This document shows, piece by piece, positions 9,183 to 17,575 of a stretch of DNA of 64,000 bases (position 1 is its first letter; the number at the start of each line of letters is the position of its first letter). Below the pieces are notes generated by a model. That model saw only the letters and a list, made by a program, of their open reading frames with translations. It had not been told where the DNA came from and made no database searches. The translations under genes were made by a program, and so were the position numbers. This DNA comes from Paenibacillus thalictri (GTDB taxonomy: Bacteria > Bacillota > Bacilli > Paenibacillales > NBRC-103111), in the NCBI RefSeq assembly GCF_004307995.1, contig NZ_SIRE01000022.1, forward strand, positions 109,794-173,793, written 5' to 3'.

Positions 9183-9240
9183 CAGGCTTCCAAACGGGGC
9201 GCACGGTTCTACGGTGAATCGGGCGCTCCCAGGAAGCCTG
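9183..9240 (+). other. Long inverted repeat between argG and argH
   Basis: CAGGCTTCC (9183-9191) pairs with GGAAGCCTG (9232-9240) around 40 bases that can themselves fold (GGGCGC-type inner pairs). Only a weak T-stretch follows, so partial termination, processing or mRNA stabilisation are all possible. Confidence 0.5.
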
Positions 9241-9306
9241 TCACTTTGTCCGGGGTTATGATATATTTAAAAGTAACGTGTTTTTAATTGAAGGGGGCAG
9301 TTTGCA

Positions 9307-10722
9307 GTGTCAAAGCTTTGGGGTGGACGGTTTACCAAAAAAACGGACCAGCTGGTGGAAGAATATACAGCCTCGATTATGTTCGACAAGGAGCTGGCCG
9401 AAGAAGATATTCAAGGCAGCCTTGCTCACGTCACGATGCTGGGGAAATGCGGTATTTTGCCTGCGGACGATGTGGAGAAGATCAAGGACGGCTTGCTTAA
9501 GGTTCAGGGCATGATTCGCCGCGGCGAGATGGAATTTACGATCGGCGACGAAGACATCCATATGAACATCGAGAAAGCGTTGATCGACGAGATCGGGCCG
9601 GTCGGCGGCAAGCTGCACACCGGACGCAGCCGCAACGATCAGGTGGCGACGGACATGCACCTGTACTTGCGCAAGCGGGTTGTCGAGTTTGTCGGTCTGC
9701 TGGGCAAACTTCAGGAGGCGCTGATCGGACAAGCCAAAGCAAACGTGGATACGATTTTGCCGGGTTACACGCATTTGCAGCGGGCGCAGCCAATTTTGTT
9801 CGCACATCACTTGATGGCTTACGTATCGATGTTCCAGCGTGATGCGGAACGGCTGATGGACAGCTACAAGCGAATTAACATGCTGCCGCTCGGGGCAGGG
9901 GCATTGGCCGGCACAACATTCCCGATCGACCGCCATTTTGTGGCGCAGCAGCTTGGTTTTGACGGTCCTTACGAGAACTCGCTGGATGCGGTGAGCGACC
10001 GTGACTTTATCATCGAGTTTCTGTCGAACGCTTCGATGATCATGATGCACCTTTCGCGGTTTTGCGAGGAGATGGTGCTGTGGTCGAGTACGGAGTTTCA
10101 TTTTGTGGAGCTGGATGACGCGTTCTGTACCGGTTCCAGCATTATGCCGCAGAAGAAAAATCCGGACGTGGCCGAGCTTGTCCGCGGCAAAACAGGCCGG
10201 GTGTACGGCAACCTGTTTGGTCTGCTGACCGTGCTGAAGTCGCTGCCGCTGGCATACAACAAGGACATGCAGGAAGACAAGGAAGGTATGTTCGATACGG
10301 TGCGTACGCTGCAAGGCGCGCTTCAGCTGTTCGCTCCGATGGTATCAACGATGAAGGTGAACAAAGACCGGATGCGTCAAGCGGTCAACCAAGACTTCTC
10401 CAACGCTACCGACATCGCCGATTACCTGGTAAACAAAGGTCTTCCGTTCCGCCAAGCGCATGAAGTGATCGGGAAAACCGTCCTGTATTGCATTCAGAAC
10501 AATAAGTTCTTGCTGGATCTGGCGCTTGAGGAGTTCCATCAGTTCTCCAAGCTGTTTGAGGCCGACATCTTTGATGTGCTTCAACCTGAGCGCGTCGTTA
10601 ATGCGCGTAATGTATACGGAGGTACGGCTGCAGGCCAAGTCGAAGGCGCAATCGGACGCGCGGAGAAAACGCTGGAGCAAACCAATGCATGGTTCGAGCA
10701 ATATTACGCGAAGAGCAGATAA
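9307..10722 (+). CDS. argH: Argininosuccinate lyase
   Basis: Cleaves argininosuccinate to arginine and fumarate, the last pathway step. It belongs to the fumarase/aspartase superfamily, shown by the signature loop GSSIMPQKKNPD starting at residue 276 and the N-terminal KLWGGRF motif. Other conserved blocks are TGRSRNDQVATD and GYTHLQRAQP. It is 471 residues. The start is GTG 9307, with AAGGGGG (9291-9297) nine bases upstream. A strong terminator after the stop closes the arginine cluster. Confidence 0.97.
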   Translation: MSKLWGGRFTKKTDQLVEEYTASIMFDKELAEEDIQGSLAHVTMLGKCGILPADDVEKIKDGLLKVQGMIRRGEMEFTIGDEDIHMNIEKALIDEIGPVGGKLHTGRSRNDQVATDMHLYLRKRVVEFVGLLGKLQEALIGQAKANVDTILPGYTHLQRAQPILFAHHLMAYVSMFQRDAERLMDSYKRINMLPLGAGALAGTTFPIDRHFVAQQLGFDGPYENSLDAVSDRDFIIEFLSNASMIMMHLSRFCEEMVLWSSTEFHFVELDDAFCTGSSIMPQKKNPDVAELVRGKTGRVYGNLFGLLTVLKSLPLAYNKDMQEDKEGMFDTVRTLQGALQLFAPMVSTMKVNKDRMRQAVNQDFSNATDIADYLVNKGLPFRQAHEVIGKTVLYCIQNNKFLLDLALEEFHQFSKLFEADIFDVLQPERVVNARNVYGGTAAGQVEGAIGRAEKTLEQTNAWFEQYYAKSR

Positions 10723-10748
10723 TTGTATTTTTAAATAGAGCGGTTGAG

Positions 10749-10793
10749 GCCCCTGAATGGACTAGACAAGTCCATGCAGGGGCTTATTTATTG
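10749..10793 (+). terminator. Terminator closing the arg cluster
   Basis: GCCCCTG (10749-10755) pairs with CAGGGGC (10777-10783), extended inside by TGGACT/AGTCCA, and is followed by TTATTTATT. Confidence 0.85.
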
Positions 10794-10857
10794 AATTTAA
10801 GCGGAAATGGAAAATAAAGCATGTCGCCAATACTCAAGCGATAGCGAAGAGTACCGT

Positions 10858-11135
10858 AGTAGAGCGCGGAGCGCCAAGAACCGAGCGTCAGCGATGGTTG
10901 GGGCGCGACAGGCGCGGGGAAGAGGCAGATAGAAGCTCCCTGCATCATCGCGCCGCAGTAGAGCGTGGAGCGCCGAAACCGAGCATCAGCGATGGTAAGG
11001 GCGCGACAGGCGCGTGGACGAGGCACATAGAACCACCCCGCATCATCGCGCCGCAGCAAAGCGCGGAGTGCCGAGAACCGAGCGTTAGCGAAGGTTAAGG
11101 TGCGACAGGCGCGTGGACGAGGCACATAGAACCTC
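10858..11135. repeat. Three tandem imperfect ~98-bp repeats
   Basis: The unit beginning AGTAGAGCG at 10858 recurs at 10957 and (as AGCAAAGCG) at 11055, giving periods of 99 and 98 bases. The third copy is incomplete and fades near 11135. Shared blocks include GGAGCGCCGA, ACCGAGCGT, GGGCGCGACAGGCGCG and GAGGCACATAGAAC. The array fills the roughly 400-base gap between the arg terminator and the convergent VanW-type gene. The unequal periods argue against coding, and no spacer structure like CRISPR is present. Confidence 0.8.
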
Positions 11136-11185
11136 CACTAGCGGCGGGTCCAGGGCGCAGCGCATGGGGTCCCCCTATGGGGGAG

Positions 11186-12637
11186 TTAGGGGGTTCTGTA
11201 CACGGGCCCCTTCACTCCATCCTCGACATAAGGCGTCGTGTTCTCACCAGGCGGAGTCACTTCTCCCTCTTTTCCGTTGTTGACAGCAATCAGCGTCGGC
11301 TGAGCGGAATAGGTGTCCTTGGAGATGAGCTCGCTTGCCGTGACGAGGCCGTCGACCTTTTTCACCCGGCGTGTCTCAACAACATACCCCGGCTTGCCAT
11401 TGCTGAGCAGTTCGGTTTTCCCGACTTTCAGCTGCGGGTTGTGCACATATTTTACCGGTGGCTTGAGCGTTTCGAGCGTTCGGGACTCGACTTCATAAGT
11501 GACATTGGCCGGAGCATTGCCAAACAACTTGATGGTGACCTGATTGTCCGTGGTGGCGGAGCGGATCAGCAGGTAAGCCCCCGTTGTATTCTGAAAGCGA
11601 AAATTGATAAAACCGCTGGCAAACGTCGCATCTTGGCCAAGCGGCACATAGCTGATCGGCAGCGAATGGTTGCGCCGCTCGACAATTTTTAAACCGCTGA
11701 GCAGCACCGCATTGTAAAGCGTAGACGATACTTGGCAGATTCCCCCGCCGATACCGGGTACAAGTTTGCCGTTCACAATGACCGGGGCTTCTTGAAATCC
11801 GTATTTCGTCTCGGTTAATTCGATAAATTTGCTGTAATCGAAAATTTCCCCCGGTTTTAGCACCACGTCTTGAATGGAAGCGGCAGTGGAACGGACGTTA
11901 TGGATCCGGCCCGCGCTATTTTGCGGCGGAGCGTAGGTGGTGAACTCGGTTAGCTTGCGGTCGATCCGTTGTGCTTTGAGGGATTCCATGGTGACCGCAG
12001 GTTTAGCCGTGGTCAGCGGAACACGCACCGTTGCCGGCCCCATCGTTGGTTCGGCGGCATGAAATGGGGGGATCGTTTGTTTGACCAGCTCATAGAGCTT
12101 ATCGTAATCGATGCGCTCCACATTATGCTCCGGAATATAGCCGATCGTGTCGTCTTCGCCGACGACTCTTTGCGCATTCACCGGCTGCTTATCGTCCCAA
12201 GCGGCCCATATTTGCCGAACGGTTTGTTTCAGCGCCGCCGCATCCAGTGCCGTTTCAAAAGTCAGCGCCTGATTCCGCATCGCCCATCGCGCTTTCGCCC
12301 TGTCCCATAACGAACCGATGCGCAACGCATCGAGGGTATGTTGAAGCTGCCCGGCATTGGAGGAGAGGCCAAGCTGCTGCAGTGTCCATGAAGCGTGCGC
12401 CGGTGCACCTGCAGGAAGCTGCAGGTTAACGACTCGCTCATTGACCCGCCCGGTTTGGAGGCCAAGCTGCCGCTCCCACTCGGTAAAAGTCATGCCGCCG
12501 ATGCTCCAGCCTGAGAGAGTAACCCCGGCAGGAATCGTTTGTTTGCTTCCGTAAACGGAAACTGTCGCTGCAGCGGTAATGACGCAGCCGAGCAGACTGA
12601 TGATCGCAATGACCGCGTACTGACGCACTTTTGGCAT
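11186..12637 (-). CDS. VanW family protein with C-terminal G5 domain
   Basis: A 483-residue cell-envelope protein. Residues ~8-30 are a hydrophobic signal or anchor segment (YAVIAIISLLGCVITAAATV). A peptidoglycan-binding-4-like region follows, then a VanW domain with its typical YNAVLLSGL and GIGGGICQVSSTLYNA blocks. The last ~80 residues resemble a G5 domain (VGKTELLSNGKPGY, LISKDTYSAQP). VanW proteins are common in spore formers, with an unproven role at the cell wall. The ATG at 12637 is chosen because AAAGGGG precedes it; an upstream in-frame ATG at 12667 would put that site inside the coding region. It is divergent from ftsE. Confidence 0.88.
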   Translation of the reverse strand: MPKVRQYAVIAIISLLGCVITAAATVSVYGSKQTIPAGVTLSGWSIGGMTFTEWERQLGLQTGRVNERVVNLQLPAGAPAHASWTLQQLGLSSNAGQLQHTLDALRIGSLWDRAKARWAMRNQALTFETALDAAALKQTVRQIWAAWDDKQPVNAQRVVGEDDTIGYIPEHNVERIDYDKLYELVKQTIPPFHAAEPTMGPATVRVPLTTAKPAVTMESLKAQRIDRKLTEFTTYAPPQNSAGRIHNVRSTAASIQDVVLKPGEIFDYSKFIELTETKYGFQEAPVIVNGKLVPGIGGGICQVSSTLYNAVLLSGLKIVERRNHSLPISYVPLGQDATFASGFINFRFQNTTGAYLLIRSATTDNQVTIKLFGNAPANVTYEVESRTLETLKPPVKYVHNPQLKVGKTELLSNGKPGYVVETRRVKKVDGLVTASELISKDTYSAQPTLIAVNNGKEGEVTPPGENTTPYVEDGVKGPVYRTP

Positions 12638-12924
12638 TTGGCATACCCCTTTACCCTTTTTCCCCACACAAACGCAAACTTCTCGTACGAGCTATATATA
12701 TGCCGGGCTTGGCAAATCTTGAACGGTTGTTTTTCTCCATTTTTCGCCGAATGTCGCTTACTAGCGAAATATTCCGCTCTCTCCGATCGGCGGCAGGCGC
12801 AAACAGACCGGTTTCAACAACCGTTACGATATTGTGAATAATTTTGGAAAAAAGGTCGGATTTAAAGGATTTTAGAGAACGGCGTCGAACTTGTATAGGC
12901 TAGCTAAATACAGGATGTGATACC

Positions 12925-13611
12925 GTGATTGAAATGCACGACATTTGGAAGACGTATGCCGATGGGACTCATGCGCTGCGGGGCCTGAGCGTAAGGGTCA
13001 ATCCGAGCGAGTTCGTTTATGTGGTCGGGCCATCCGGCGCAGGCAAATCGACATTTATGAAGTTGATATATAGGGAAGAACGCCCGACGAAGGGCAGTAT
13101 TTTTGTGAACGGATTCAATCTGGAGAAATTGAAGCAGCGGAAAATTCCGTATTTGCGCCGCAATATCGGGGTGGTGTTTCAGGATTTCCGGCTGCTGCCC
13201 AAGCTAACCATTTATGAAAACATCGCGTTTGCGATGGAAGTGATAGAAGCGCCAAAAAAGATTATTAAGAAACGTACATTGGAAGTGCTTGAGCTTGTCA
13301 ATTTGAAGGATAAGGTAAATTCGCTGCCAACCCAGCTGTCCGGCGGGGAGCAGCAGCGGATTGCGATTGCGCGGGCGATCGTCAATAACCCTTCGGTAAT
13401 TATCGCCGACGAGCCTACGGGAAATCTCGACCCCGATACCTCCTGGGATATTATGAAGCTGATGGAGGAAATCAATTTCCGCGGCACGACCATCATCATG
13501 GCTACACACAACAAAGAGATCGTGAACACAATGCGCAAACGGGTGCTCGCCATCGAGCACGGACACATTGTTCGCGACGAGATTCGAGGTGATTACGGTT
13601 ATGAGGATTAG
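12925..13611 (+). CDS. ftsE: Cell division ABC transporter ATP-binding protein FtsE
   Basis: ATPase of the FtsEX complex, which relays cytoplasmic signals to activate periplasmic/wall-side peptidoglycan hydrolases rather than transporting a substrate. Walker A is GPSGAGKST at residues 35-43, the ABC signature is LSGGEQQRIAIARA, and Walker B is IIADEPTGNLDP. It has 228 residues, standard length. The start is GTG 12925 with AGGATGTG a few bases upstream. Its 3' end overlaps ftsX by 11 bases, which suggests translational coupling. The hydrolase probably controlled by this pair is encoded next (14654). Confidence 0.97.
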   Translation: MIEMHDIWKTYADGTHALRGLSVRVNPSEFVYVVGPSGAGKSTFMKLIYREERPTKGSIFVNGFNLEKLKQRKIPYLRRNIGVVFQDFRLLPKLTIYENIAFAMEVIEAPKKIIKKRTLEVLELVNLKDKVNSLPTQLSGGEQQRIAIARAIVNNPSVIIADEPTGNLDPDTSWDIMKLMEEINFRGTTIIMATHNKEIVNTMRKRVLAIEHGHIVRDEIRGDYGYED

Positions 13612-14518
13612 TACCGCCGTCCGACATGTCCGCGAAGGCACCAAAAATGTCGTCCGCAACGGGTGGATGTCTTTTGCCTCTATCAGTTCTATCTCCATAT
13701 CGCTGTTTATACTTGGCGTGTTTCTGCTATTGACGCTGAACGTCAATTATTTGGCCGATCAGATCGAGAAGCAGGTGGAAATCCGCGTTTATTTGGAAGT
13801 CAATACACCAAAAGATCAGATGGTTGCGCTGCAAAAAAGCATTACAGGCATCAATCAGGTGAACAAGGTGACCTTCGTCTCCAAAGACGAAGGTCTCAAA
13901 TTCCTGCGCGAAAAACTTGGCGAGAGCGGCAAGGCGCTGTTAGAGGGGTTCGACGGGGACAACAACCCGCTTAACGATTCGTTTACGGTTGAAGTGGCCG
14001 AACCTCGCGAAGTAGCGAATGTCGCCCAGCAAATCAGCGCGCTCAATAACGGCAAAAGCCCGAAGCCGATTTACAAAGTCAGCTACGGACAAGGCACGGT
14101 GGAGACGATGTTTAAGGTGACCGGTGTCGTCCGCAACATTGGTTTGGTGCTGGTGGCCGGTTTGGCCCTCACCGCCATGTTCCTGATCGCCAACACGATC
14201 AAGCTGACGATCTTGAACCGGCGCCGGGAGATTGCGATCATGAAACTGGTCGGCGCAACAAACCAGTTTATTCGGTGGCCCTTTTTTATCGAGGGTATGC
14301 TGCTGGGCATTATCGGGTCGCTGATTCCCGCCGGCGTTTTGTTGTACGGGTACTGGGAGTTAATGAACGTTAGCCAACTGGAGCTGAATTTGCTGCTCAT
14401 TAAGCTGAAGCCTTTTGAAGAGGTGTGTTATTCGCTAGGGGGGCTGCTGTTCGGCATCGGTATTATGATCGGCGTCTGGGGCAGTGTCCTGTCGGTGAGA
14501 AAGTTTTTACGGGTTTAA
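13601..14518 (+). CDS. ftsX: Cell division protein FtsX
   Basis: Membrane partner of FtsE. The 305-residue protein has an N-terminal TM segment (about residues 22-45), an extracellular loop of roughly 130 residues that in this family contacts the hydrolase, and three C-terminal TM segments with the FtsX/MacB-type motif LNRRREIAIMKLVGAT before the third. ATG 13601 is preferred because GAGGTG (13586-13591) is nine bases upstream; an in-frame ATG at 13568 lacks one. The order ftsE-ftsX-hydrolase-ctp-minJ matches the Bacillus division region. Confidence 0.96.
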   Translation: MRISTAVRHVREGTKNVVRNGWMSFASISSISISLFILGVFLLLTLNVNYLADQIEKQVEIRVYLEVNTPKDQMVALQKSITGINQVNKVTFVSKDEGLKFLREKLGESGKALLEGFDGDNNPLNDSFTVEVAEPREVANVAQQISALNNGKSPKPIYKVSYGQGTVETMFKVTGVVRNIGLVLVAGLALTAMFLIANTIKLTILNRRREIAIMKLVGATNQFIRWPFFIEGMLLGIIGSLIPAGVLLYGYWELMNVSQLELNLLLIKLKPFEEVCYSLGGLLFGIGIMIGVWGSVLSVRKFLRV

Positions 14519-14653
14519 AGCGTGAATGCGCTTGGCGGACGAAGAGTTTGTGCTTGAGTTTTGCAAACAAGGTTGTGTTTACCCTTGAGTGAACAGGAAT
14601 TCCTGAGATACATAAGCAGAGGGAAGTGCTAGATTTCAAGGAGGTGTCCTTAT

Positions 14654-15844
14654 TTGAAAAAGTCTATTCTGCCTGCAATAACCGCGGCTGCGCTGCTGGG
14701 AACTTTGATTATGCCGCAATATGGATTCGCATTGTCCGAATCCGAACGGATTAACCAGGAATTGTCCAAATTAAAAAAGGACAAGGCCAGCGCCCAGCAA
14801 AAAGCGAGCGACGCCCAGAATCAAATTGGCAAGGTGCAGCAGGAGAAACAGCAAACCTCGAAGGATATTAACTTGATTATGAATCAAGTGGATGAAGTGA
14901 CGAAGAAGTTGACCGACTTGAACAATAAGGTCGCTGCCAAAACCGATGAGCTGCAGGAAAACGCGCAAAATCTGCAGGACGCCGAGGAGCGGGTCGCCAC
15001 ACGGGATCAGATGCTGCGCTCGCGGCTCCGCCTCATGTATATGAACGGGTTCGTTTCTTACGCCGATGTGCTGCTCAGCTCAACCAGCTTTTCCGATTTT
15101 CTCGATCGCCTCAATGCTCTCAATTCGATTGTAAACCAAGATAAAGAGGTGCTCGAAGCCAATCAGCGCGACCGCGACCTGATTGCGGAAAAGAAGCAAG
15201 TCGTCGAGACGCAGCTGGCCGAAGTCAAGCAGCTGTATAGCGATGCGGAGGACACCAAGGCTGAGCTGGTTGCGAAGGAGAAGGAAAAAGAAGTTAAGAT
15301 CGCCAGCCTGACCAAAAAGGAAAAAGAGCTTGAGGATATCACGGAAGAGCAGCAGAATCTCGTGATTTCATTCGCCAAGAAAGAATCGCAATTGCTGGCG
15401 GAACAAATTAAAGCACAGAAGAAACCATCCAATTTTACATACAACGGCGGCAAATTCGCCTATCCTTTGGTGAAGCAAGCTACGATGACCTCCGATTTCG
15501 GAGTGCGTAAAGACCCGTTCACCGGCAAGCAGGCCGGACATACCGGCATCGATTTGGCGGTTCCGAAGGGAACCGATATTTTGGCCGCTGAGAATGGCGT
15601 CGTCATCTTGGCTGGCTGGTGGAGCGGTTACGGCAACTGTGTGATCATCGACCATGGCAAGGGTGTTTGGACGCTGTACGGTCATATCCGCGACGGCGGC
15701 ATTGGCGTGGAAAAAGGCGAAAGTGTCAAGCGCGGCCAAAAAATCGCCGAGGTTGGCGCAACCGGCCGCGCGACCGGGAATCACCTGCATTTTGAGGTGC
15801 GGATTAACGAGGAGCCCGTTGACCCTAAGCCTTACTTGCGCTAA
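14654..15844 (+). CDS. Coiled-coil M23 peptidoglycan endopeptidase (likely FtsEX-activated)
   Basis: A secreted 396-residue wall hydrolase. It has a signal peptide (residues 1-26, ending near YGFALS), a long coiled coil (about 30-260, rich in Lys/Glu/Gln heptads), then a LytM/M23 domain. Zinc and catalytic residues are present: H296 and D300 in GHTGIDL, and H377/H379 in HLHFE. This layout matches EnvC-type proteins, but EnvC has a degenerate active site whereas this one looks active. In Bacillus the FtsEX target CwlO has a similar coiled coil but an NlpC/P60 domain. The start is TTG 14654, directly after a strong AAGGAGGTG site. Its position after ftsX supports FtsEX control; that remains an inference. 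Confidence 0.9.
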   Translation: MKKSILPAITAAALLGTLIMPQYGFALSESERINQELSKLKKDKASAQQKASDAQNQIGKVQQEKQQTSKDINLIMNQVDEVTKKLTDLNNKVAAKTDELQENAQNLQDAEERVATRDQMLRSRLRLMYMNGFVSYADVLLSSTSFSDFLDRLNALNSIVNQDKEVLEANQRDRDLIAEKKQVVETQLAEVKQLYSDAEDTKAELVAKEKEKEVKIASLTKKEKELEDITEEQQNLVISFAKKESQLLAEQIKAQKKPSNFTYNGGKFAYPLVKQATMTSDFGVRKDPFTGKQAGHTGIDLAVPKGTDILAAENGVVILAGWWSGYGNCVIIDHGKGVWTLYGHIRDGGIGVEKGESVKRGQKIAEVGATGRATGNHLHFEVRINEEPVDPKPYLR

Positions 15845-16012
15845 GCTGATTCACGAGTCATCATCGTGCTTTAGTCCGAGTTGACAGATGGGGCGACAAG
15901 GCGGTTGCTTTCGTATTTTTGCGGAAGCACCGATAATAAATGGGTATAGCTTGTCATATACTAGAAGGACGAGAGCGTAAGGCTTATGCAAAAAGGCGGT
16001 GAAGCTTGAGGA

Positions 16013-17455
16013 ATGATTTTTAAAGGACGCACGGTTTTGGCATTTATTTTACTTGCGATGTTCGCCAGCAGCATCTTGACGCTGACGCTGGTGCAGCCGT
16101 CTTTTTTCGCCGAGAAGGGCGGGCAGGTATCGGCGGCGGTTAAGTCGGGCCTCACCTCCAAAGACTTAAGCAAGCTGTCTACGACATACTCCCTGATTGA
16201 GGGCAAGTTCTTGAATGAGGTGGACCACGATAAAATCGTCAATGGCGCCATCAACGGCATGTTGGCTACGCTGGAAGATCCGTTTACGGTATACATGGAT
16301 CAGAAGGAAGCCAAGCAGTTTGACGAGAGCATCACCTCATCGTTTCAAGGGATCGGAGCAGAAGTTTCGCTGGAAGATGGAAAAGTCACCATCGTTTCAC
16401 CGATCAAAGGATCGCCTGCGGAAAAAGCCGGGCTTCACGCCAATGACGTCATCGTCTCCATTAACGGCGACAAGCTGGACGGCCTGACGTTAAACCAGGC
16501 GGTAATGAAAATCCGCGGTCCGAAAGGAACACAGGCCAAACTGGATGTCGTACGTCCGGGCACAACGGAGCCGATTCAGTTTATTGTTGTCCGCGACGAC
16601 ATTGACGTGGAAACGGTATTTAGCGAAATGCTTCAGAACGGTATCGGCAAAATCGAAATTCGTCAGTTCTCCAGCAACACGTCCAAACGTTTTAAAGAAG
16701 AGTTGAAAAATCTCGAAGGCCAAGGAATGAAGGGCCTGATTATCGATGTCAGAAACGATCCCGGCGGTTTGTTGTCCTCTGTGGTCGAGATTGCCGAACC
16801 GTTTGTGCCGAAAGGCAAAGCCATCGTGCAGATCGAGAATCGCAAAGGGGAACGCGAACAAACCCCTTCGGCGGGCGGCGATAGAAACTATCCCGTTACC
16901 GTGCTGATTAACAAGGGAAGCGCCAGTGCCTCGGAAATTTTGGCGGGGGCGTTGCACGATTCGGCCGGAAGCAAGCTGATCGGCGAAACCTCCTTCGGCA
17001 AGGGGACGGTGCAGGTTACGTTTGAGAAGGAAATGGGCGACGGCAGCAACATCAAGATGACCGTCTATAAATGGCTCACTCCGGCCGGCACATGGATCCA
17101 CAAAAAAGGCATTACGCCGGATATTCCGGTGGAGCAGCCGGCTTACTTCAAGGTGGTGCCGCTGACCAAGAAATCAACGCTGAAGCAAGATACGACCAGC
17201 GATGATGTGAAGAACCTGCAGCAAATGCTGCTTGGCCTCGGGCTTAACCCGGAGCGGACCGACGGCTACTTTAACGACAAGACGGCCGCTGCCGTGAAGT
17301 CGTTCCAGCGTGCCAATGAACTTCCGGTTACCGGCGATGTGGACGTGGACACGGCGAATAAAATCGAGAAGGCGCTGCTGTCGCAAATCCGCGATACGAA
17401 AAATGATGTGCAGCTCAAGGCGGCTGTCGATTATTTACAGAGCGTCATCAAATAA
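16013..17455 (+). CDS. S41 C-terminal processing protease (CtpA/CtpB type)
   Basis: Membrane-anchored serine protease of 480 residues: an N-terminal hydrophobic segment (6-26), a PDZ domain (about 100-185), an S41 catalytic core and a C-terminal peptidoglycan-binding-1 domain (about 395-465, LQQMLLGLGL ... TAAAVKSFQRANELPVTG). The Ser-Lys dyad is S305 in GSASASEI and K330 in SFGKGT. In Bacillus, CtpB cuts SpoIVFA during sporulation and a paralogue acts in vegetative cells; which one this is cannot be decided here. ATG 16013 is preceded by AAGGCGGTG at somewhat long spacing. A terminator lies between it and the minJ-like gene. Confidence 0.94.
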   Translation: MIFKGRTVLAFILLAMFASSILTLTLVQPSFFAEKGGQVSAAVKSGLTSKDLSKLSTTYSLIEGKFLNEVDHDKIVNGAINGMLATLEDPFTVYMDQKEAKQFDESITSSFQGIGAEVSLEDGKVTIVSPIKGSPAEKAGLHANDVIVSINGDKLDGLTLNQAVMKIRGPKGTQAKLDVVRPGTTEPIQFIVVRDDIDVETVFSEMLQNGIGKIEIRQFSSNTSKRFKEELKNLEGQGMKGLIIDVRNDPGGLLSSVVEIAEPFVPKGKAIVQIENRKGEREQTPSAGGDRNYPVTVLINKGSASASEILAGALHDSAGSKLIGETSFGKGTVQVTFEKEMGDGSNIKMTVYKWLTPAGTWIHKKGITPDIPVEQPAYFKVVPLTKKSTLKQDTTSDDVKNLQQMLLGLGLNPERTDGYFNDKTAAAVKSFQRANELPVTGDVDVDTANKIEKALLSQIRDTKNDVQLKAAVDYLQSVIK

Positions 17456-17512
17456 GTTGTGACGGAAATAGCTGCCGCGGGAAGGAATCAACGGCCGCGG
17501 CGTCGAATGAAC

Positions 17513-17557
17513 ATAAGAAGGCGAACGATTTGTCGTGAGCCTTCTTATTTCTTTTTC
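17513..17557 (+). terminator. Strong terminator after ctp
   Basis: ATAAGAAGGC (17513-17522) pairs with GCCTTCTTAT (17539-17548), followed by TTCTTTTTC. A second smaller GC-rich inverted repeat (GCCGCGG 17473-17479 / CCGCGGC 17495-17501) precedes it. Confidence 0.85.
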
Positions 17558-17575
17558 ACGCAAAGGAGACAAAGG

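Noticed and set aside
7820..9193. 457-codon minus-strand frame opposite argG
   Set aside because: Antisense shadow of a gene with unmistakable ArgG motifs.
10784..11125. 113-codon minus-strand frame across the tandem repeats
   Set aside because: The peptide repeat only reflects the DNA repeat; the second period (98) breaks the frame relation and no good start site is present.
10858..11135. Possible CRISPR array
   Set aside because: Units are 98-99 bases long, directly adjacent and imperfect throughout. There is no alternation of short repeats and unique spacers and no cas genes.
11171..11183. CCCCC-TAT-GGGGG hairpin as terminator of the VanW gene
   Set aside because: Stem only 5 bp and no T-tract follows on the minus strand; not enough to call.
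14560..14640. TTGAGT ... ATACAT as a promoter for the M23 hydrolase gene
   Set aside because: Spacing is right but both hexamers are weak; transcription from the ftsEX promoter is as likely.
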